Made by a program: the position numbers and the translations under genes. 64,000 nucleotides of DNA, from assembly GCF_036850765.1 (NCBI RefSeq), contig NC_089492.1, positions 99,405,022-99,469,021 on the forward strand, in the 5' to 3' direction. Under the pieces are notes generated by a model. That model was not told where the DNA came from and did not search any database. It was given only the letters and a program-made list of their open reading frames with translations. Below are positions 34,196 through 45,489 of the stretch, piece by piece (within the stretch, counting starts at the first letter, position 1; every line of letters starts with the position of its first letter). The DNA is from Saccopteryx bilineata. Its lineage: Eukaryota > Chordata > Mammalia > Chiroptera > Emballonuridae.

Positions 34196-34432
34196 GTCCT
34201 ATTTTATTTACACTTAACTTTTGCTCACTTCCAGAATCAGATTCTTTAATATCATTTAATATTCTTTAATTTCTTCTTTTTGAGAAATCTATTTTATTTG
34301 GGTGTATTTATCTAAAAATAATAGAATGATGTGTTAATAACAAATATAATAATGATGTGTTAACAAAAAGCAGTATTTCCATAATGAAACGGTAAAATAG
34401 AGTAACTATATTTATTTTTACATCTGGGCACA

Positions 34433-34844
34433 TGCTGTGAAACAGCACAGCTAATAATTCCAGGACCCAAGTGAGAACGGTGCGGAATTAAGAAAACACG
34501 TGGAATTAAAAAAATACGGGTTGGGAGGGCCCTGTAGTTGCTGCTGGCAAGAACAAAGCATGCCCCAAAATCGCATCTTACTTTATTTATAGGGCAAAGT
34601 GAGGCCATTAGCAAATCTTAACTTTACACCAAACAAAGGATAGAAGAAACTTGCCTCCGGTCTTTCTGGGGAACATGGGGGGTAGTGTAAACAATCCAGC
34701 ACCACAGCTTAACAGCCTTTTGCAACTTAATCAGGCAAGTGAAGTGCGGGGTTGGGCAGACTGTCAGCTTACAGCCAATTCCCCACACCTCTGTTCCCCA
34801 AAAATCTTAACTCCTAAACCACGTTGGTTTTTTGGTCCCCAACA
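34433..34844 (-). repeat. Solo LTR nested in the hAT element, 412 bp
   Basis: Read on the minus strand it begins TGTTGGGGACC and ends CACAGCA (TG...CA). It is flanked by a perfect 6-bp duplication GGCACA (34427-34432 and 34845-34850). An AATAAA signal is present on the minus strand. No internal retroviral genes accompany it. Confidence 0.85.
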
Positions 34845-35157
34845 GGCACATATTTCTCTGGAATACCGTAGGGTGTGCCTGGAATTTTTCTAGGGCACAC
34901 TTTGAGAACCACTGTTCTAGGCCGACTGATGCTAGATGGAACGTGTACATGTCCTCCAATTCCAGGACAGGTAGTTAAGAAAGGGGGCACTCACGGGAGG
35001 CTCTGACATAAGGTCTAGCTGGTCAAGGATCTCAGCCTGCAGGGGTGCCCTGAAGAGAACCTTGGGCTTCTAAAGAGCATAGGACATCCCCCAACTCTGG
35101 CCCTTGGAGTCTGTCCTGCTGCCCCCAGCAACCTATTTGTTAGCCTTATAACTTTTC

Positions 35158-35327
35158 TTTTTAAAGATTTTATTTATTTATTTTAGCGAGAAGAGAGAGA
35201 GAAGGGGAGGAGGAGCAATAAGCATCAATTCCCATATGTGCCTTGACCAGGCAATCCTGGAGTTTTGAACCAGCAATCTCAGCGTTCCAGGTCAATGATT
35301 TATCCACTGTGCCACCACAGGTCAGGC
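35158..35327 (-). mobile_element. Type B bat SINE
   Basis: Tail TTTATTTATTTATTTTAGCG, CATATGTGCCTTGACCAGG, head CCACTGTGCCACCACAGGTC. The target TTAGCCTTATAAC at about 35140 recurs as TTAGTCTTACAAC directly after it. Confidence 0.92.
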
Positions 35328-35340
35328 TTAGTCTTACAAC

Positions 35341-35750
35341 TTTTTTTTTTTTTTTTTTTTTTTTTCATTTTTCTGAAGCTGGATGGAAACAGGGAGAGAC
35401 AGTCAGACAGACTCCCGCATGCGCCCGACCGGGATCCACCTGGCACGCCCACCAGGGGCGGTGCTCTGCCCCCCAGGGGGCGATGCTCTGCCCATCCTGG
35501 GCGTCGCCATATTGCGACCAGAGCCACTCTAGCGCCTGAGGCAGAGGCCACAGAGCCATCCCCAGCGCCCGGGCCATCTTTGCTCCAATGGAGCCTTGGC
35601 TGCGGGAGGGGAAGAGAGAGACAGAGAGGAAAGTGCGGCGGAGGGGTGGAGAAGCAAATGGGTGCTTCTCCTATGTGCCCTGGCCGGGAATCGAACCCGG
35701 GTCCTCCGCACGCTAGGCCGACGCTCTACCGCTGAGCCAACCGGCCAGGG
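35341..35750 (-). mobile_element. Type A bat SINE, full length
   Basis: Has all type A parts and a perfect 14-bp duplication CTTAGTCTTACAAC at 35327-35340 and 35751-35764. It sits immediately beside the type B copy and reuses part of that copy's target duplication. Confidence 0.96.
35470..35482 (+). promoter_or_regulatory. CTCF-like motif inside type A SINE (one mismatch)
   Basis: CCCCCAGGGGGCG differs from the other copies by one base at the third position. Confidence 0.45.
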
Positions 35751-35936
35751 CTTAGTCTTACAACTTTTTAAAAGTAAATTTAAAAAATCTTTTTATTTTA
35801 GCTGATTATTATTTTATTAATTGAATATTTGCAGATTCCGTTTAAATTTTCCCTATGACTTTAGTCTTTTCATTTACTTCCTCTTAGTCTTCATTTAACT
35901 TTTCTTTTAAACTTATTTTTATCTTATCTATATCTT

Positions 35937-36326
35937 TTTTTTTGTATTTTTCTGAAGCTGGAAACGGGGAGAGACAGTCAGACAGACTCCCGCATGTGCC
36001 CGACCGGGATCCACCCGGCACGCCCACCAGGGGTGAAGTTCTGCCCACCAGGGGGCGATGCTCTGCCCCTCCGGGGCGTCGCTCTGCCGCGACCAGAGCC
36101 ACTCTAGCGCCTGGGGCAGAGGCTGAGGAGCCATCCCCAGCGCCCGGGCTATCTTTGCTCCAATGGAGCCTTGGCTGCGGGAGGGGAAGAGAGAGACAGA
36201 GAGGAAGGAGGGGGGGGGTTTGGAGAAGCAAATGGGCGCTTCTCCTATGTGCCCTGGCCGGGAATCGAACCCGGGTTCCCCGCACGCCAGGCTGATGCTC
36301 TACAGCTGAGCCAACCGGCCAGGGCC
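35937..36326 (-). mobile_element. Type A bat SINE, full length
   Basis: Complete type A structure with a 17-bp duplication TATCTTATCTATATCTT at 35920-35936 and 36327-36343. Confidence 0.96.
36045..36057 (+). promoter_or_regulatory. CTCF-like motif inside type A SINE
   Basis: CCACCAGGGGGCG, a full match to the CTCF core. Confidence 0.6.
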
Positions 36327-36343
36327 TATCTTATCTATATCTT

Positions 36344-37030
36344 ATTCCTTTTAACTTACACTGTAAAACTGAATTTTCTTTAAGTGTTTCATGCTTCCTG
36401 CTGGCCGGCCGGCCCCCTAGGAGCCTAGGCAGGCCCTTTCTGAGGATCCATGCTGTGGGAAACCCTGTTCCTCCTTCTGCTTGTTCCTGCCTTTCCCCAC
36501 TGAGTCCTTTATATGCCCTCTACCTGAATGGTCCAGGAGACTAGAGGCCCCCCCCCCACTTCCTATAACAATAAGCCGTCTGTGGTGACCACAGTTCAAA
36601 CTCCAAGGAATATGGATCTTGGAGATGAGTGGGGTGAAGAGGGATATACGAGCTACTTTCAAATATTTGTGAAAGAAAGAGTAGATATATTTAGTGTTGA
36701 CAGAGGAAAGACCATGAACGTAGAACTAGAGCCCACGGGCAATGACGACAAGGAAGCAAAGTTATTTTTTTGCATGGGGACATCTCCAGTTTTAGCACTA
36801 AAAGCCCCTCGCTCACTGAAGATCACTCAGTCCCTGGCAAACCAGGTGAGCTGGTAACCTGGTAACCTAACCAAAGGAATTCAGTGTAGAGTAGAATGAA
36901 GTAGCTCAGAATGGTTTCTTGGAGGAGCTGAGGTAGAGATGCTTCTCATCTTCGGCCTCAGGTTTTGGCTGTCCCTTCGGCCCTGCCCTTGAGTACGTCT
37001 AGGGTCCCCAGACACCTAGTCTAGACAAAA
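36344..37030. other. Intergenic, nothing recognised
   Basis: A 109-codon frame at 36528-36857 shows no known domain. It has the look of repeat-derived sequence but I could not place it. Confidence 0.45.
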
Positions 37031-37039
37031 GGGAAAGGA

Positions 37040-37200
37040 AACCACTATTTCCTGAATCCTTGCAGTGAGCCAGCTGCTCCTCAAGGACTTGATTACCCAA
37101 TCTCTTCCTCAGCAGCTGTTTTATTGCTCCCATTTTAGAGGTAAGGACGCTGAGGCCCATGAGGTTGTGTAATTGCCCAGCTCCTATCTGTCCACCAAAC
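37040..37200 (+). repeat. MIR SINE fragment
   Basis: GAATCCTTGCAGTGAGCCAG, CTCCCATTTTAGAGGTAAGG and GCTGAGGCCCATGAGG follow the MIR core. Confidence 0.7.
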
Positions 37201-37291
37201 AGAGGCGATGCGCGTGACAAAGGTGGCCTGATACAGGAGGCCAGGCCTTTTGTAGGTGTTTTGCTGGAGGGAAAGTCAGAGATGTGAGTAG

Positions 37292-37369
37292 GACCTCAGC
37301 CTGACAGTTGTCTTTAAGTCCCCTGGGGTGGACCTCAGCCTGACAGTTGTCTTTAAGTCCCCTGGGGTG
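37292..37369. repeat. Perfect 39-bp tandem duplication
   Basis: The unit starting GACCTCAGCCTGACAGTTG and ending CCCCTGGGGTG occurs twice in a row at 37292-37330 and 37331-37369. Confidence 0.95.
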
Positions 37370-40300
37370 GGGCTCTCCTGGGATCTAGGGAAGAACCCAG
37401 CTACTGGATAGTGAAATAGTTAAGGAAGAGGCACCCAGGAAGTTTCCTGGGTTTGGTTCTGGCCTGGCTGCACAGATGGAACTCTACCACGAGGTGGCGC
37501 TGTGGTTCTGCAGTAGGATCCCCTCTTCCATGCACTGGAGCGGGTGCAGGACCAGCCACAGGACTAGCCACTGAACCTTATTTTCCGTGCAGCCTGTAGG
37601 GCACCTGAGCCTGTCCATAGCTTTCTGCATTTTCTGGGTTCTTCCAGGCCAAGAAGAGAGGGAAGAGATGGGAAGGAGGTCTGGAGAGAAGAAAGCTTGA
37701 GCCAATGCAGAGTCAAGGCCAGGAGAGTGACTGCTGAGCACAGCTGTTAGGAGGAGGGGCAGGCACCGCTGTTCTGGGCCTAAAGGGCTCATCACACTGG
37801 CCTAAGTCATCTCCCAGCATGTGCAAAACACATCAGGATAATTGGACTTGCTTCCCCATGGAGAGAAGAGGCTGTGGACTGTTTTGGCCAAGTGAAGGTC
37901 TGGTCTGGAAGATTGGGGAGACAGAGAGGAGTCAGGAGTCCTGGGTGCCCCAAGCGGGGACAGAGTGAGGCAAGGGCAGCTTTTGGAAAGGATGGTGCTC
38001 GGATGTGGGCAGGAAGCAGAGAGCAGAGAATGGGACAACTGGAAACGATTTAGTCAGCTTTACAATCCTGTCTTTCCCTAGTCTCTGGGCTGAGAGGGCT
38101 GTAGTAAACATTCGCCTTAGGAATTCTTTTTATATTAAATTTTTACACGTCAACTGTTTATATAGAGTCAATTAAAATATTTTGACAGGTATTTAAAAAT
38201 TTAGTAGGTAGTACACGCACAGGTTCAAAATTCAAAGGGTTCAAAATAAGTAACATCTGCTATTTAACATATAAACAAACAAACAATCTAATGTTTCCAA
38301 CAGAGAAACATTAAAAGACAATTCTTGGAAAAAAATATGTTAAGGTTGTCACGCTTAGTGTTGCAAAAACTCTTTTCCTAAGGCTGACTTGCCTTTAATT
38401 CTGAGATATTTTTCATGTGCAGAAGTTTCCATTTTTATTAAACCATGTCTTTCCCTGTATGATCCGATCTCTTCTCTGCCTGGAGGTCATTGCCCTCCTG
38501 AGATCAGTTACACAGTGTTTTTCTTCAGTTGGTTTTGCATGGCTTCATACTTTGCTCTCTGATCCACCTCAGAGATGTTTCTGTTAGTGTTGTGATTACA
38601 AGATGATCCCAGTGCTGGGTGGCTACCTGAGGGTCACGCCTTTGGGGGCCTCTTGGCCTCAGTCCTCAGCCCCAACTCTGACCGTCTCCCCATTTGGTAG
38701 TTATTCAAGGCAGGACAGACAGGCTGAGGGGCCACCTCTGGAACTGAACCTTTCTGTCTGGAGAAGGGGGCGTGGGCAAGCTGGGCCTGCCGTGGGGACC
38801 CGGAATGGGACAAGTCTGGTGTTCTTGTCCGCTGGTCTGAGATGCAGCTGTCCCCAAGCATAGGGGAACCAAGTGTGAGAAGTCTGGGCAATTCTGGAGG
38901 ACAGCCTGCCTACCAGGCGGCAGGGCCGAGCTGGAATCTGGGGACTGGGGCAACTGGGGAGGCCAGAAGACAGAGCACTCCTGTACAGGGTCCAGGGTGC
39001 AGGGTCTGGGATATGGAGGAGCCCTGTGAATCAGGACAGGCATTTGTGGCATTTTAGAAATTGGTATCCCGGGGGCTGAAACGGCCTATGTGGTAATGTG
39101 TATGTGAATTCTTAGAAAACAAAGTCACTGGGCGCGTGTATCAGGCCCCGAGTCAACTGCAGCATCATGAGTACCGCCTGGTGCCCAGTCCCCTCAGTGC
39201 CAGCCGGAGAGTCAGGTCCCCTGCTCCCCGCAGACCACCTCCCTCGGAGTTGGGGAGAGCCCTATCAACCTTGTTCATGAAGGGGCCCCTCTCGCTTCCT
39301 GGGACACCCTCGTCTGAGCACTGAGGAGGGGACACCGCTCTTGTCTGGGGGGCAGGAGACCAAATGCTGCCCTCCAGTCACCCCCCAATCATGTGACTTC
39401 AGGTAGCATTCTATTCTGTTTTGGGGTCTCAGTTTTATCATCCATAAAATGGATGATGATCTTGCTCCAACCAGCAAACCAGCTGAACAAATGGAGAATA
39501 AGTGAGACACTGTTCTGAGAAAAAGAAAGTGAATCATCCGAATGCAGGATTCTGAAGCGGTTCCACCCAAAGCCTGTGGAGCATGGTTCCCCAGCTGGGC
39601 TGTTTGTTTCCATCATTCCAGCAGGTGGCAGCATCGCCCCACCCGCCTACCCCCACCTCCAGAAACACTGTGAGTAGGACCTTGGACCTCACTCAATTCA
39701 CATCCCACATTACCACCTCCCTGGGGAAGAAGGGAATCTTAGTGGCCTCTGAGACAGCAGCCAGGACTGGGCGCTTCAATGTCCTGGATGGGAAGAGCCC
39801 CAAAAGAGAATTAAAACCTTGCTCTTTCCCTCAAAAAGCACAGATAAGCCAGGGGGAGGACAGCCAATGTGCTTGAGCCCCAGCAGGCTGCTGTGAGCAG
39901 TTGGCTGAAAGGAAACCTCCTGTTCTGCCCTGACCTGTCTGTCCTACACCCCCTGCAGGGGGCAGTGTGAGATCCAGAGGCCAGGAAGTGTCCTCCGCTA
40001 GGGTCATGGTCTGTAGTTGGAAAGGCTTTGCATTGGGGGCAAAGTCAGTCCTCTATTTTTGTATATGCAACAAGGATAAAAATTTAGCTCACACTTCAGT
40101 TCATCTGTGCAGAAAGAGAACAGTAATTTCCTATTTATTAGTCTAAAACTAATCAGGTGTTTCTCCCAACCTCTACTTGATGATTAGCGAGAAAAACAAT
40201 GAAGTGTTCGACTTGGTGTGAACGTCGTGAGCCCCGACGGTTTAGCCTGTCCTGTTAAGTGATGCTTTGTTTCTCTTGGATGAAAGTGCTCAGTTCTCAG

Positions 40301-41930
40301 GTCGCCTTCCCCAGCTTCTCCCACCGGATGGTGTTGAAGTATGGGAACAGACAAGGGCAGCTTGTGTGACATCTGGCAGCAGCAAGGCATTGGGATCCTG
40401 GGGTGTGGTGTCCTCATGTTTCCAGGCAAAGTCCCTCGTCCCCACTGGCCATGAGCTGTGCCTGAAGCTGAGTTTGTGTCGTTCATGGTACGGTCCCTCC
40501 TGGTCTGGCCAGAGCCCCTGAGAAGCCCCTGCTGAGCAGCTCACTGCACCTGGCTTCTTCCTGGCTGCCTCCCACAGGGTCTCGCACTGAGCCTGCAGCG
40601 CCCCCTCCTCTCCTGTGGGTCTCCTCGCTGTGCCTGTGGCCCTGACTGGCGCCTGGCTCGGGAGCCAGGCATGTGGGGACTGAATTTGGCTTGTGCTGCT
40701 GAATTTCTGAGACTCCTCTGCCTTACCGGGGAGCCCTACTGTTGAGGCAGAGGCTGGGTGGGTTCCGCTGGTGCAGAGCAGCCTGAGAGGCTGATTCCTC
40801 CCAGATAGGACAGAACCCTCCCTCCTGGGTTCCCCCGCTGGGCAAAGCCCGATCTGGCTGCTCGGTTTCCCTGTTGCTCTCCTTCTAGTCCCTTCCCACC
40901 ATCCTCTGGGCAGGAAGGAGTGAACTGAAACATGTCCTCTTCTTGTCTGGGCATCCATGACAGAGAACTCCACGGTTTCGCCCAAGGGCAGAGATGAAGG
41001 AATCCAGCAAACATTCTCTGAAAAGAAAAGCCCGGTTTGGAAGATGCTGACCTGCCACAGGACCCTCTTCTGCATGTCAGACACCAAGCTTTACTGTGTT
41101 TTTTCTCTGTGCATTCTGCCTACGTCAGACCTCATCCCCCTCTCTCCTCAGGCAGAACTGGATGCCTGGGACCCAGGGAGATGAAGGTCATGTACTCACA
41201 AAGGCAAGAAAGAAAAAGCACATTCATAAATTTTCAAATATTCTTTTATGCTTGAAATGTTACCAACATTGGATAATGAAAGCAAAGGAAAACATAAGGG
41301 GTAAAATACAGAGGTTTTATCCACTAGAGGAATTCACTATCTTGCTCATCGTGTTAGACTCTGTCCTTCCAGGGAAGATACAAAGTGAGTCAGAAATAGA
41401 TGCCGCTCAGCAGAAAACACACACACTGTGAAAAGGCGGCCAAGCGGGGAATCCTGCCCGAGGTCCCTGGGGCCAAGGTGAGACCAAGGCTGTCACAGGA
41501 TGAAAGCAAGGCTATGATTGGTGGGCTCTTCTTTAAGCTCCTTGTTTGCCCTCTGCTATTGAAAGAAAAGAGACCCAAGAATCTCCATTCCTCACACAGC
41601 TCACTGAGGAAGGGGGTCTCACTGGGCAGGGCTGGCAGGCCACACTTACAGGCATGCACTGGCACATGTCTGGACACGTGCTCTGCTGTTTACATTCATG
41701 TGTGTTTCCACGTGAATACCTGCAGAACTCTTCGAGTGGTTCATGACACAGTAAACATGATATGAATGCCAGCTGTTGTTATGATTGGATGCACAGATAT
41801 ATCTCCTACACTCAAACACACATAGAGAGACACAGACACTCAGATGTGCCTAATTCCCATATTCAGAGATAGACAGACACCCATCAACCTTTATATAGAA
41901 GTACTTGAATCTACACTTGTGGATGTGGAT
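37370..41930. other. Intergenic, mostly unassigned; one MIR
   Basis: A minus-strand MIR fragment lies at about 39360-39520 (CAGTTTTATCATCCATAAAAT). An AT-rich stretch at 38110-38600 may be old L1 sequence. No gene is supported; the 265-codon minus frame at 40290-41087 shows no family match. Confidence 0.45.
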
Positions 41931-41934
41931 ACAT

Positions 41935-42200
41935 AGTAACTATAGCTGATACCTACTGGGAATTTAATATATAGTAGGCATTGTTCTAACACCCTACAGA
42001 ACAGATCATTAGCAATTGAATCCTTACAACACCTTCGTGAAGTATGTATTGTAATTTATCCCAATTAAGAGATGGGTGAATTGAGTCACATAGAAGTGAC
42101 AGATCAAGGTCACCAAGCTGTTAATTGGTGAATTTGGGATTCAAGCCCAGGCAGTCTGGCCTCATAGCCTGTACACGTAACCACTGGCTAGTCTGCCATC
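41935..42200 (+). repeat. MIR SINE, near complete
   Basis: Matches MIR from TACCTACTGGGAATTTAATA through ATCCTTACAACACCTTCGTG, AAGGTCACCAAGCTGTTAAT and CCCAGGCAGTCTGGCCTCAT to GTAACCACTGGCTA. Confidence 0.88.
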
Positions 42201-42203
42201 TTC

Positions 42204-42205
<2 letters not shown>

Positions 42206-42242
<37 letters not shown>
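42206..42242. repeat. (CA)18 microsatellite
   Basis: Perfect CA run directly after the MIR. Confidence 0.96.
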
Positions 42243-42244
<2 letters not shown>

Positions 42245-42536
42245 TCTTTCCAGTAAAATGTCTCAATTAAAGATAAAGTCAAGAACGTGGCTGCGAGATC
42301 CTTTGTTAAGACCTCATTAAAATTTAAAGGCATGTCTTTAGGCCCTTTGGATAGACAACAGGACTTCTAAAAATGTTAAGGGCATATACTCCCTAAGTCC
42401 TCTTTGCTGGACAACAGGCCTAAGAATCCCATAGCAACGTCACAGGTGACATTAGGTGAGAAAGGCTTTTCTGGAGATCTGGCTCTTATCTCTGGAGTAG
42501 GTTATAATTTAATATTTTAGAAACCCACACATTTTA

Positions 42537-42773
42537 TTTTATTTTTTTTTTAAATGTTTTTTTTTTTTTTTAGTTTTTTTTTTTTTAATTTTATTTATTC
42601 ATTTTTAGAGAGGAGAGAGAGAGGGAGAGAGAGAAACAGAGAGAGAGAAGGGGGGAGGAGCTGGAAGCATCAACTCCCATATGTGCCTTGACCAGGCAAG
42701 CCCAGGGTTTCGAACCGGCAACCTCAGCATTTCCAGGTTGACGCTTTATCCACTGCGCCACCACAGGTCAGGC
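42537..42773 (-). mobile_element. Type B bat SINE, full length
   Basis: T-rich tail, CATATGTGCCTTGACCAGG, CACTGCGCCACCACAGGTCA. A perfect 17-bp duplication GAAACCCACACATTTTA lies at 42520-42536 and 42774-42790. Confidence 0.96.
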
Positions 42774-42945
42774 GAAACCCACACATTTTAAAAAGAATTT
42801 TATCAGCTTAGATTGAAAGAAACAGAGACAGTTCAAAATGAAAAGATATCTTTTATTTAAAAAGGCATTCAAGGGCAGGAAGCAGGCTGAAAAGTCTATT
42901 TGGTTGCGAATACTGACCATTTCTTCTGCAAAAGGAAGGGTAACG

Positions 42946-43272
42946 TGCCTGATCAGGCAGTGGCGCAGTGGATAGAGCGTTGGACTGGGACGCAGAGGAC
43001 TCAGGTTCGAGACCCCGAGGTCGCCAGCTTGAGCGCGGGCTCATCTGGCTTGAGCAAAAAAAAAAAAAGCTCACCAGCTTGGACCCAAGGTCGCTGGCTC
43101 GAGCAAGGGGTTCCTCAATCTGCTGAAGGCCCGCGGTCAAGGCACATATGAGAGAGCAATCAATGAACAACTAAGGTGTCGCAACGAAAAACTGATGATT
43201 GATGCTTCTCATCTCTCTCTGTTCCTGTCTGTCTGTCCCTCTCTCTGTCCCTGTAAAAAAAAAAAAAAAAAA
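42946..43272 (+). mobile_element. Type C bat SINE, full length
   Basis: Head GCCTGATCAGGCAGTGGCGC, GGTTCGAGACCCCGAGGTCG, GGCACATATGAGAGAGCAAT, long poly-A. The duplication AAAAGGAAGGGTAACG lies on both sides. An extra A12 tract sits inside at about 43057. Confidence 0.95.
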
Positions 43273-43689
43273 AAAGGAAGGGTAACGCAGAGTGTGAAGC
43301 CAAGAGCCATGGCCAGCCCCTTTCCGAGAGCAGGACCGGCCCTAAGGAAGGAGCTGGTGTGATTTTAGAATTGCTTCGCACACTTTCTCCTCCTTTTGAA
43401 TGGGAGTATCGATGAAAGTTATCCTGTGCCTACCTCCTCTTTGTGTGTTGGGTTTAGGAGAGGATAACTTATCTCTTCAGTTCCCAAGTTTTTCAATCAA
43501 GAGGAACCATTCTCCAAGGAACCACACCTGAGGGGCCTCCTCTGCCCTCGACCTGATTCAGATGTCAAGGTCCTGGATTTGGAGTCTAAGCCCTGATGAC
43601 TTCACAGATGAAACTTTGGGGGTCTCAGAGGGTAAGTGTATTTTGAATGTATGAACGTAATTCTTTGGGCGCCAACATGCAGAGAATGG

Positions 43690-44255
43690 TAGCTGGTCTT
43701 TAAAGCTAGCACCCCAGAGAACCACATTTCCTGGTATTCACATTGTGTAGCCTTCTTTCTTGAATCTTGCTGTCCTTGTGATTCACTTTTGGCCTATGGA
43801 AAGCAACGGCTGTGGTGCTTCATGATTTCTGAGGACAGGTCCCAGGGAGCCATCTGGCTTCCACCTGGGTCTCTTAGAGCGCTAGCTCTGGGTAAGCCAG
43901 CAAATATGTAATAAGTCTGATTTCTTGGAGAATATCATGCTTGTGGAAGCCAAGCTAGACACGTAGAAGGATCACCTAGAAAAAGCAATAGAGTCAGCCC
44001 AACTGCACGCGTCTCAGTCATCCTGGCCAAGGCACCCGTTAGGAGAGTGGAGATGCTGTCACCTCAGATGTACAGACCAGCTAAACCTGCATTTGACTCA
44101 GCCTCACCGCCATTGTCCTGAAACCACACCAGAGACCCCCACCCATCCCCCAGTGACCACCGAGCCAGTCAGGCCACAGAACTATGAAAAAATAAAAAGA
44201 ATTTAAACCACTAAATTTTAAAATTTGTTATGCCACAACATATAATTAAAACAGT
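43690..44255 (+). repeat. MLT1-type LTR (ERVL-MaLR)
   Basis: CTTTTGGCCTATGGAAAGC, CACCTGGGTCTCTTAGAGCG, AATTTAAACCACTAAATTTT and TTTGTTATGCCACAACA match the order of MLT1 LTRs. It is diverged. Confidence 0.6.
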
Positions 44256-44940
44256 CAAAAATTATATTTTATTACAATAAAAATGCAAATTAAATAGTAA
44301 AAGATCAAAACTTCAAACTCCTTTTTATGTAAGTTTTAACAAGTGATATTTTTCTTTGAAATATTAAGAATTAGCTATTAAAATTAAAAGACAACTCTAA
44401 CAAATGTATAACTAAATATTTTATCTAATACCTACAAAATTTTAAATAAAATATTTAGGTAAAGCTGAATTTTTAGTTTTGAAAATTAAATGAAATCCCA
44501 GTAAACATTTTCCTGAAAATAACACCATTCACAGATCTAGCTTTGTTCCACGTCTAATCACCACTGTGAAGAATCAGTATCCTACCTCATGCATGGTACA
44601 TGTTGACCTGTGTTGGTGCAAATGTAGAAGTATGAATTATTTATGTTGGAAAATGTTCCTCAGCCAACCCGTGCAAGTGTAGCAAATGCTGGGCTACTCT
44701 GGGAGTACCCCAGGACCCACGCAGAGAAGCAGGAAGATTCCTGCTGGCCACTCCGGGGACATGCTACTTCCATTGCACTCTGGCTGTCTGAGAGGCAGGA
44801 TCTGAGAAATGAACCTCTCTTTTCTCTTACCTCACTGGTTCCGCCATTCAATCCTCCTCACACTCCAGAGCAAGGCCTGTGTCTGAGGTCTGTAGCAGCA
44901 TAACCCATGGGTTTTGATAGCATTTGGACATAGTCTCCTT
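44256..44940. other. Intergenic, AT-rich then unassigned
   Basis: Very AT-rich to about 44520, then mixed sequence. Nothing recognised. Confidence 0.5.
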
Positions 44941-45085
44941 TTTTTAAAAAAAAATTTTTATTTATTGATTTTAGCGAGAGAGGGAGAAATATAGATCTGA
45001 TCCTGTATGTGCCCCGACCAGGGAGTGAACTGGCAACCTCTGCACTTTGGGACGTGCTCTAACCAACCGAGCTATCCGGCCATGG
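44941..45085 (-). repeat. Old tRNA-derived SINE
   Basis: TTTATTGATTTTAGCGAGAG, GTGCCCCGACCAGGGAGTGA and CGAGCTATCCGGCCATGG follow the tRNA-SINE order. Flanks share ACA-AGTCTCC. Confidence 0.82.
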
Positions 45086-45102
45086 TGACACAGTCTCCTT
45101 TT

Positions 45103-45482
45103 TTTTTTTAAAATTTAGTGAGAGGAGGGGAGGCAGAGAGACTCCTGCATGTACCCTGACTGGGATACACCAGCCAAGCCCACTAGGAGGTGATGCTCTG
45201 CCCATCTGGGGTGTTGTTCTGTTGCTCAGCAACTGAGCTTTTCTTAGTGCCTGAGGCTGAGGTCATGGAGCCATCCTCAGCATCTGGGACTTACTCACTC
45301 CAATGGAGCTATGGTTGAAGGAGGGGAAAAGAGAGAGACAGAGAGAGAGAGTGAGAGAAGTGAGAGGGGGAGGGATAGAGAAGCAGATGGGTGCTTCTCC
45401 TGTGTGCCCTGACTGGGAATCAAACCCAGGACATCCAGATGCTGGGTCAACGCTCTACCACTGAGCCAACTGACCAGGGCCA
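45103..45482 (-). mobile_element. Type A bat SINE, older copy
   Basis: Complete type A layout with many differences. The flanks ACACAGTCTCCTTTT and ACACTGTCTCCTTTT form its duplication. The CTCF-like motif is degraded (CCACTAGGAGGTG). Confidence 0.88.
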
Positions 45483-45489
45483 ACACTGT

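Larger units (their letters stand above)
33388..34914 (-). mobile_element. hAT transposon remnant with transposase fragment and a nested solo LTR
   Basis: Termini CAGTGGTTCTCAAACTTT and its inverted partner AAAGTTTGAGAACCACTG-like right end (CACTTTGAGAACCACTG) bound 1527 bp. The 8-bp duplication is GTCTAGGC at 33380-33387 and TTCTAGGC at 34915-34922 (one mismatch). Minus-strand coding remnants lie at 33833-34195. An LTR at 34433-34844 was inserted later. Without the LTR the element is about 1.1 kb, so it is internally deleted. Confidence 0.92.

Noticed and set aside
35265..36295. Similar 60-156 codon ORFs repeated at several sites (also near 8494, 32464 and 47734)
   Set aside because: They are translations of type A SINE copies and recur wherever the SINE does.
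40290..41087. 265-codon minus-strand frame
   Set aside because: No recognisable protein family and low-complexity Ser/Pro/Gly composition; such lengths occur by chance in GC-rich DNA.
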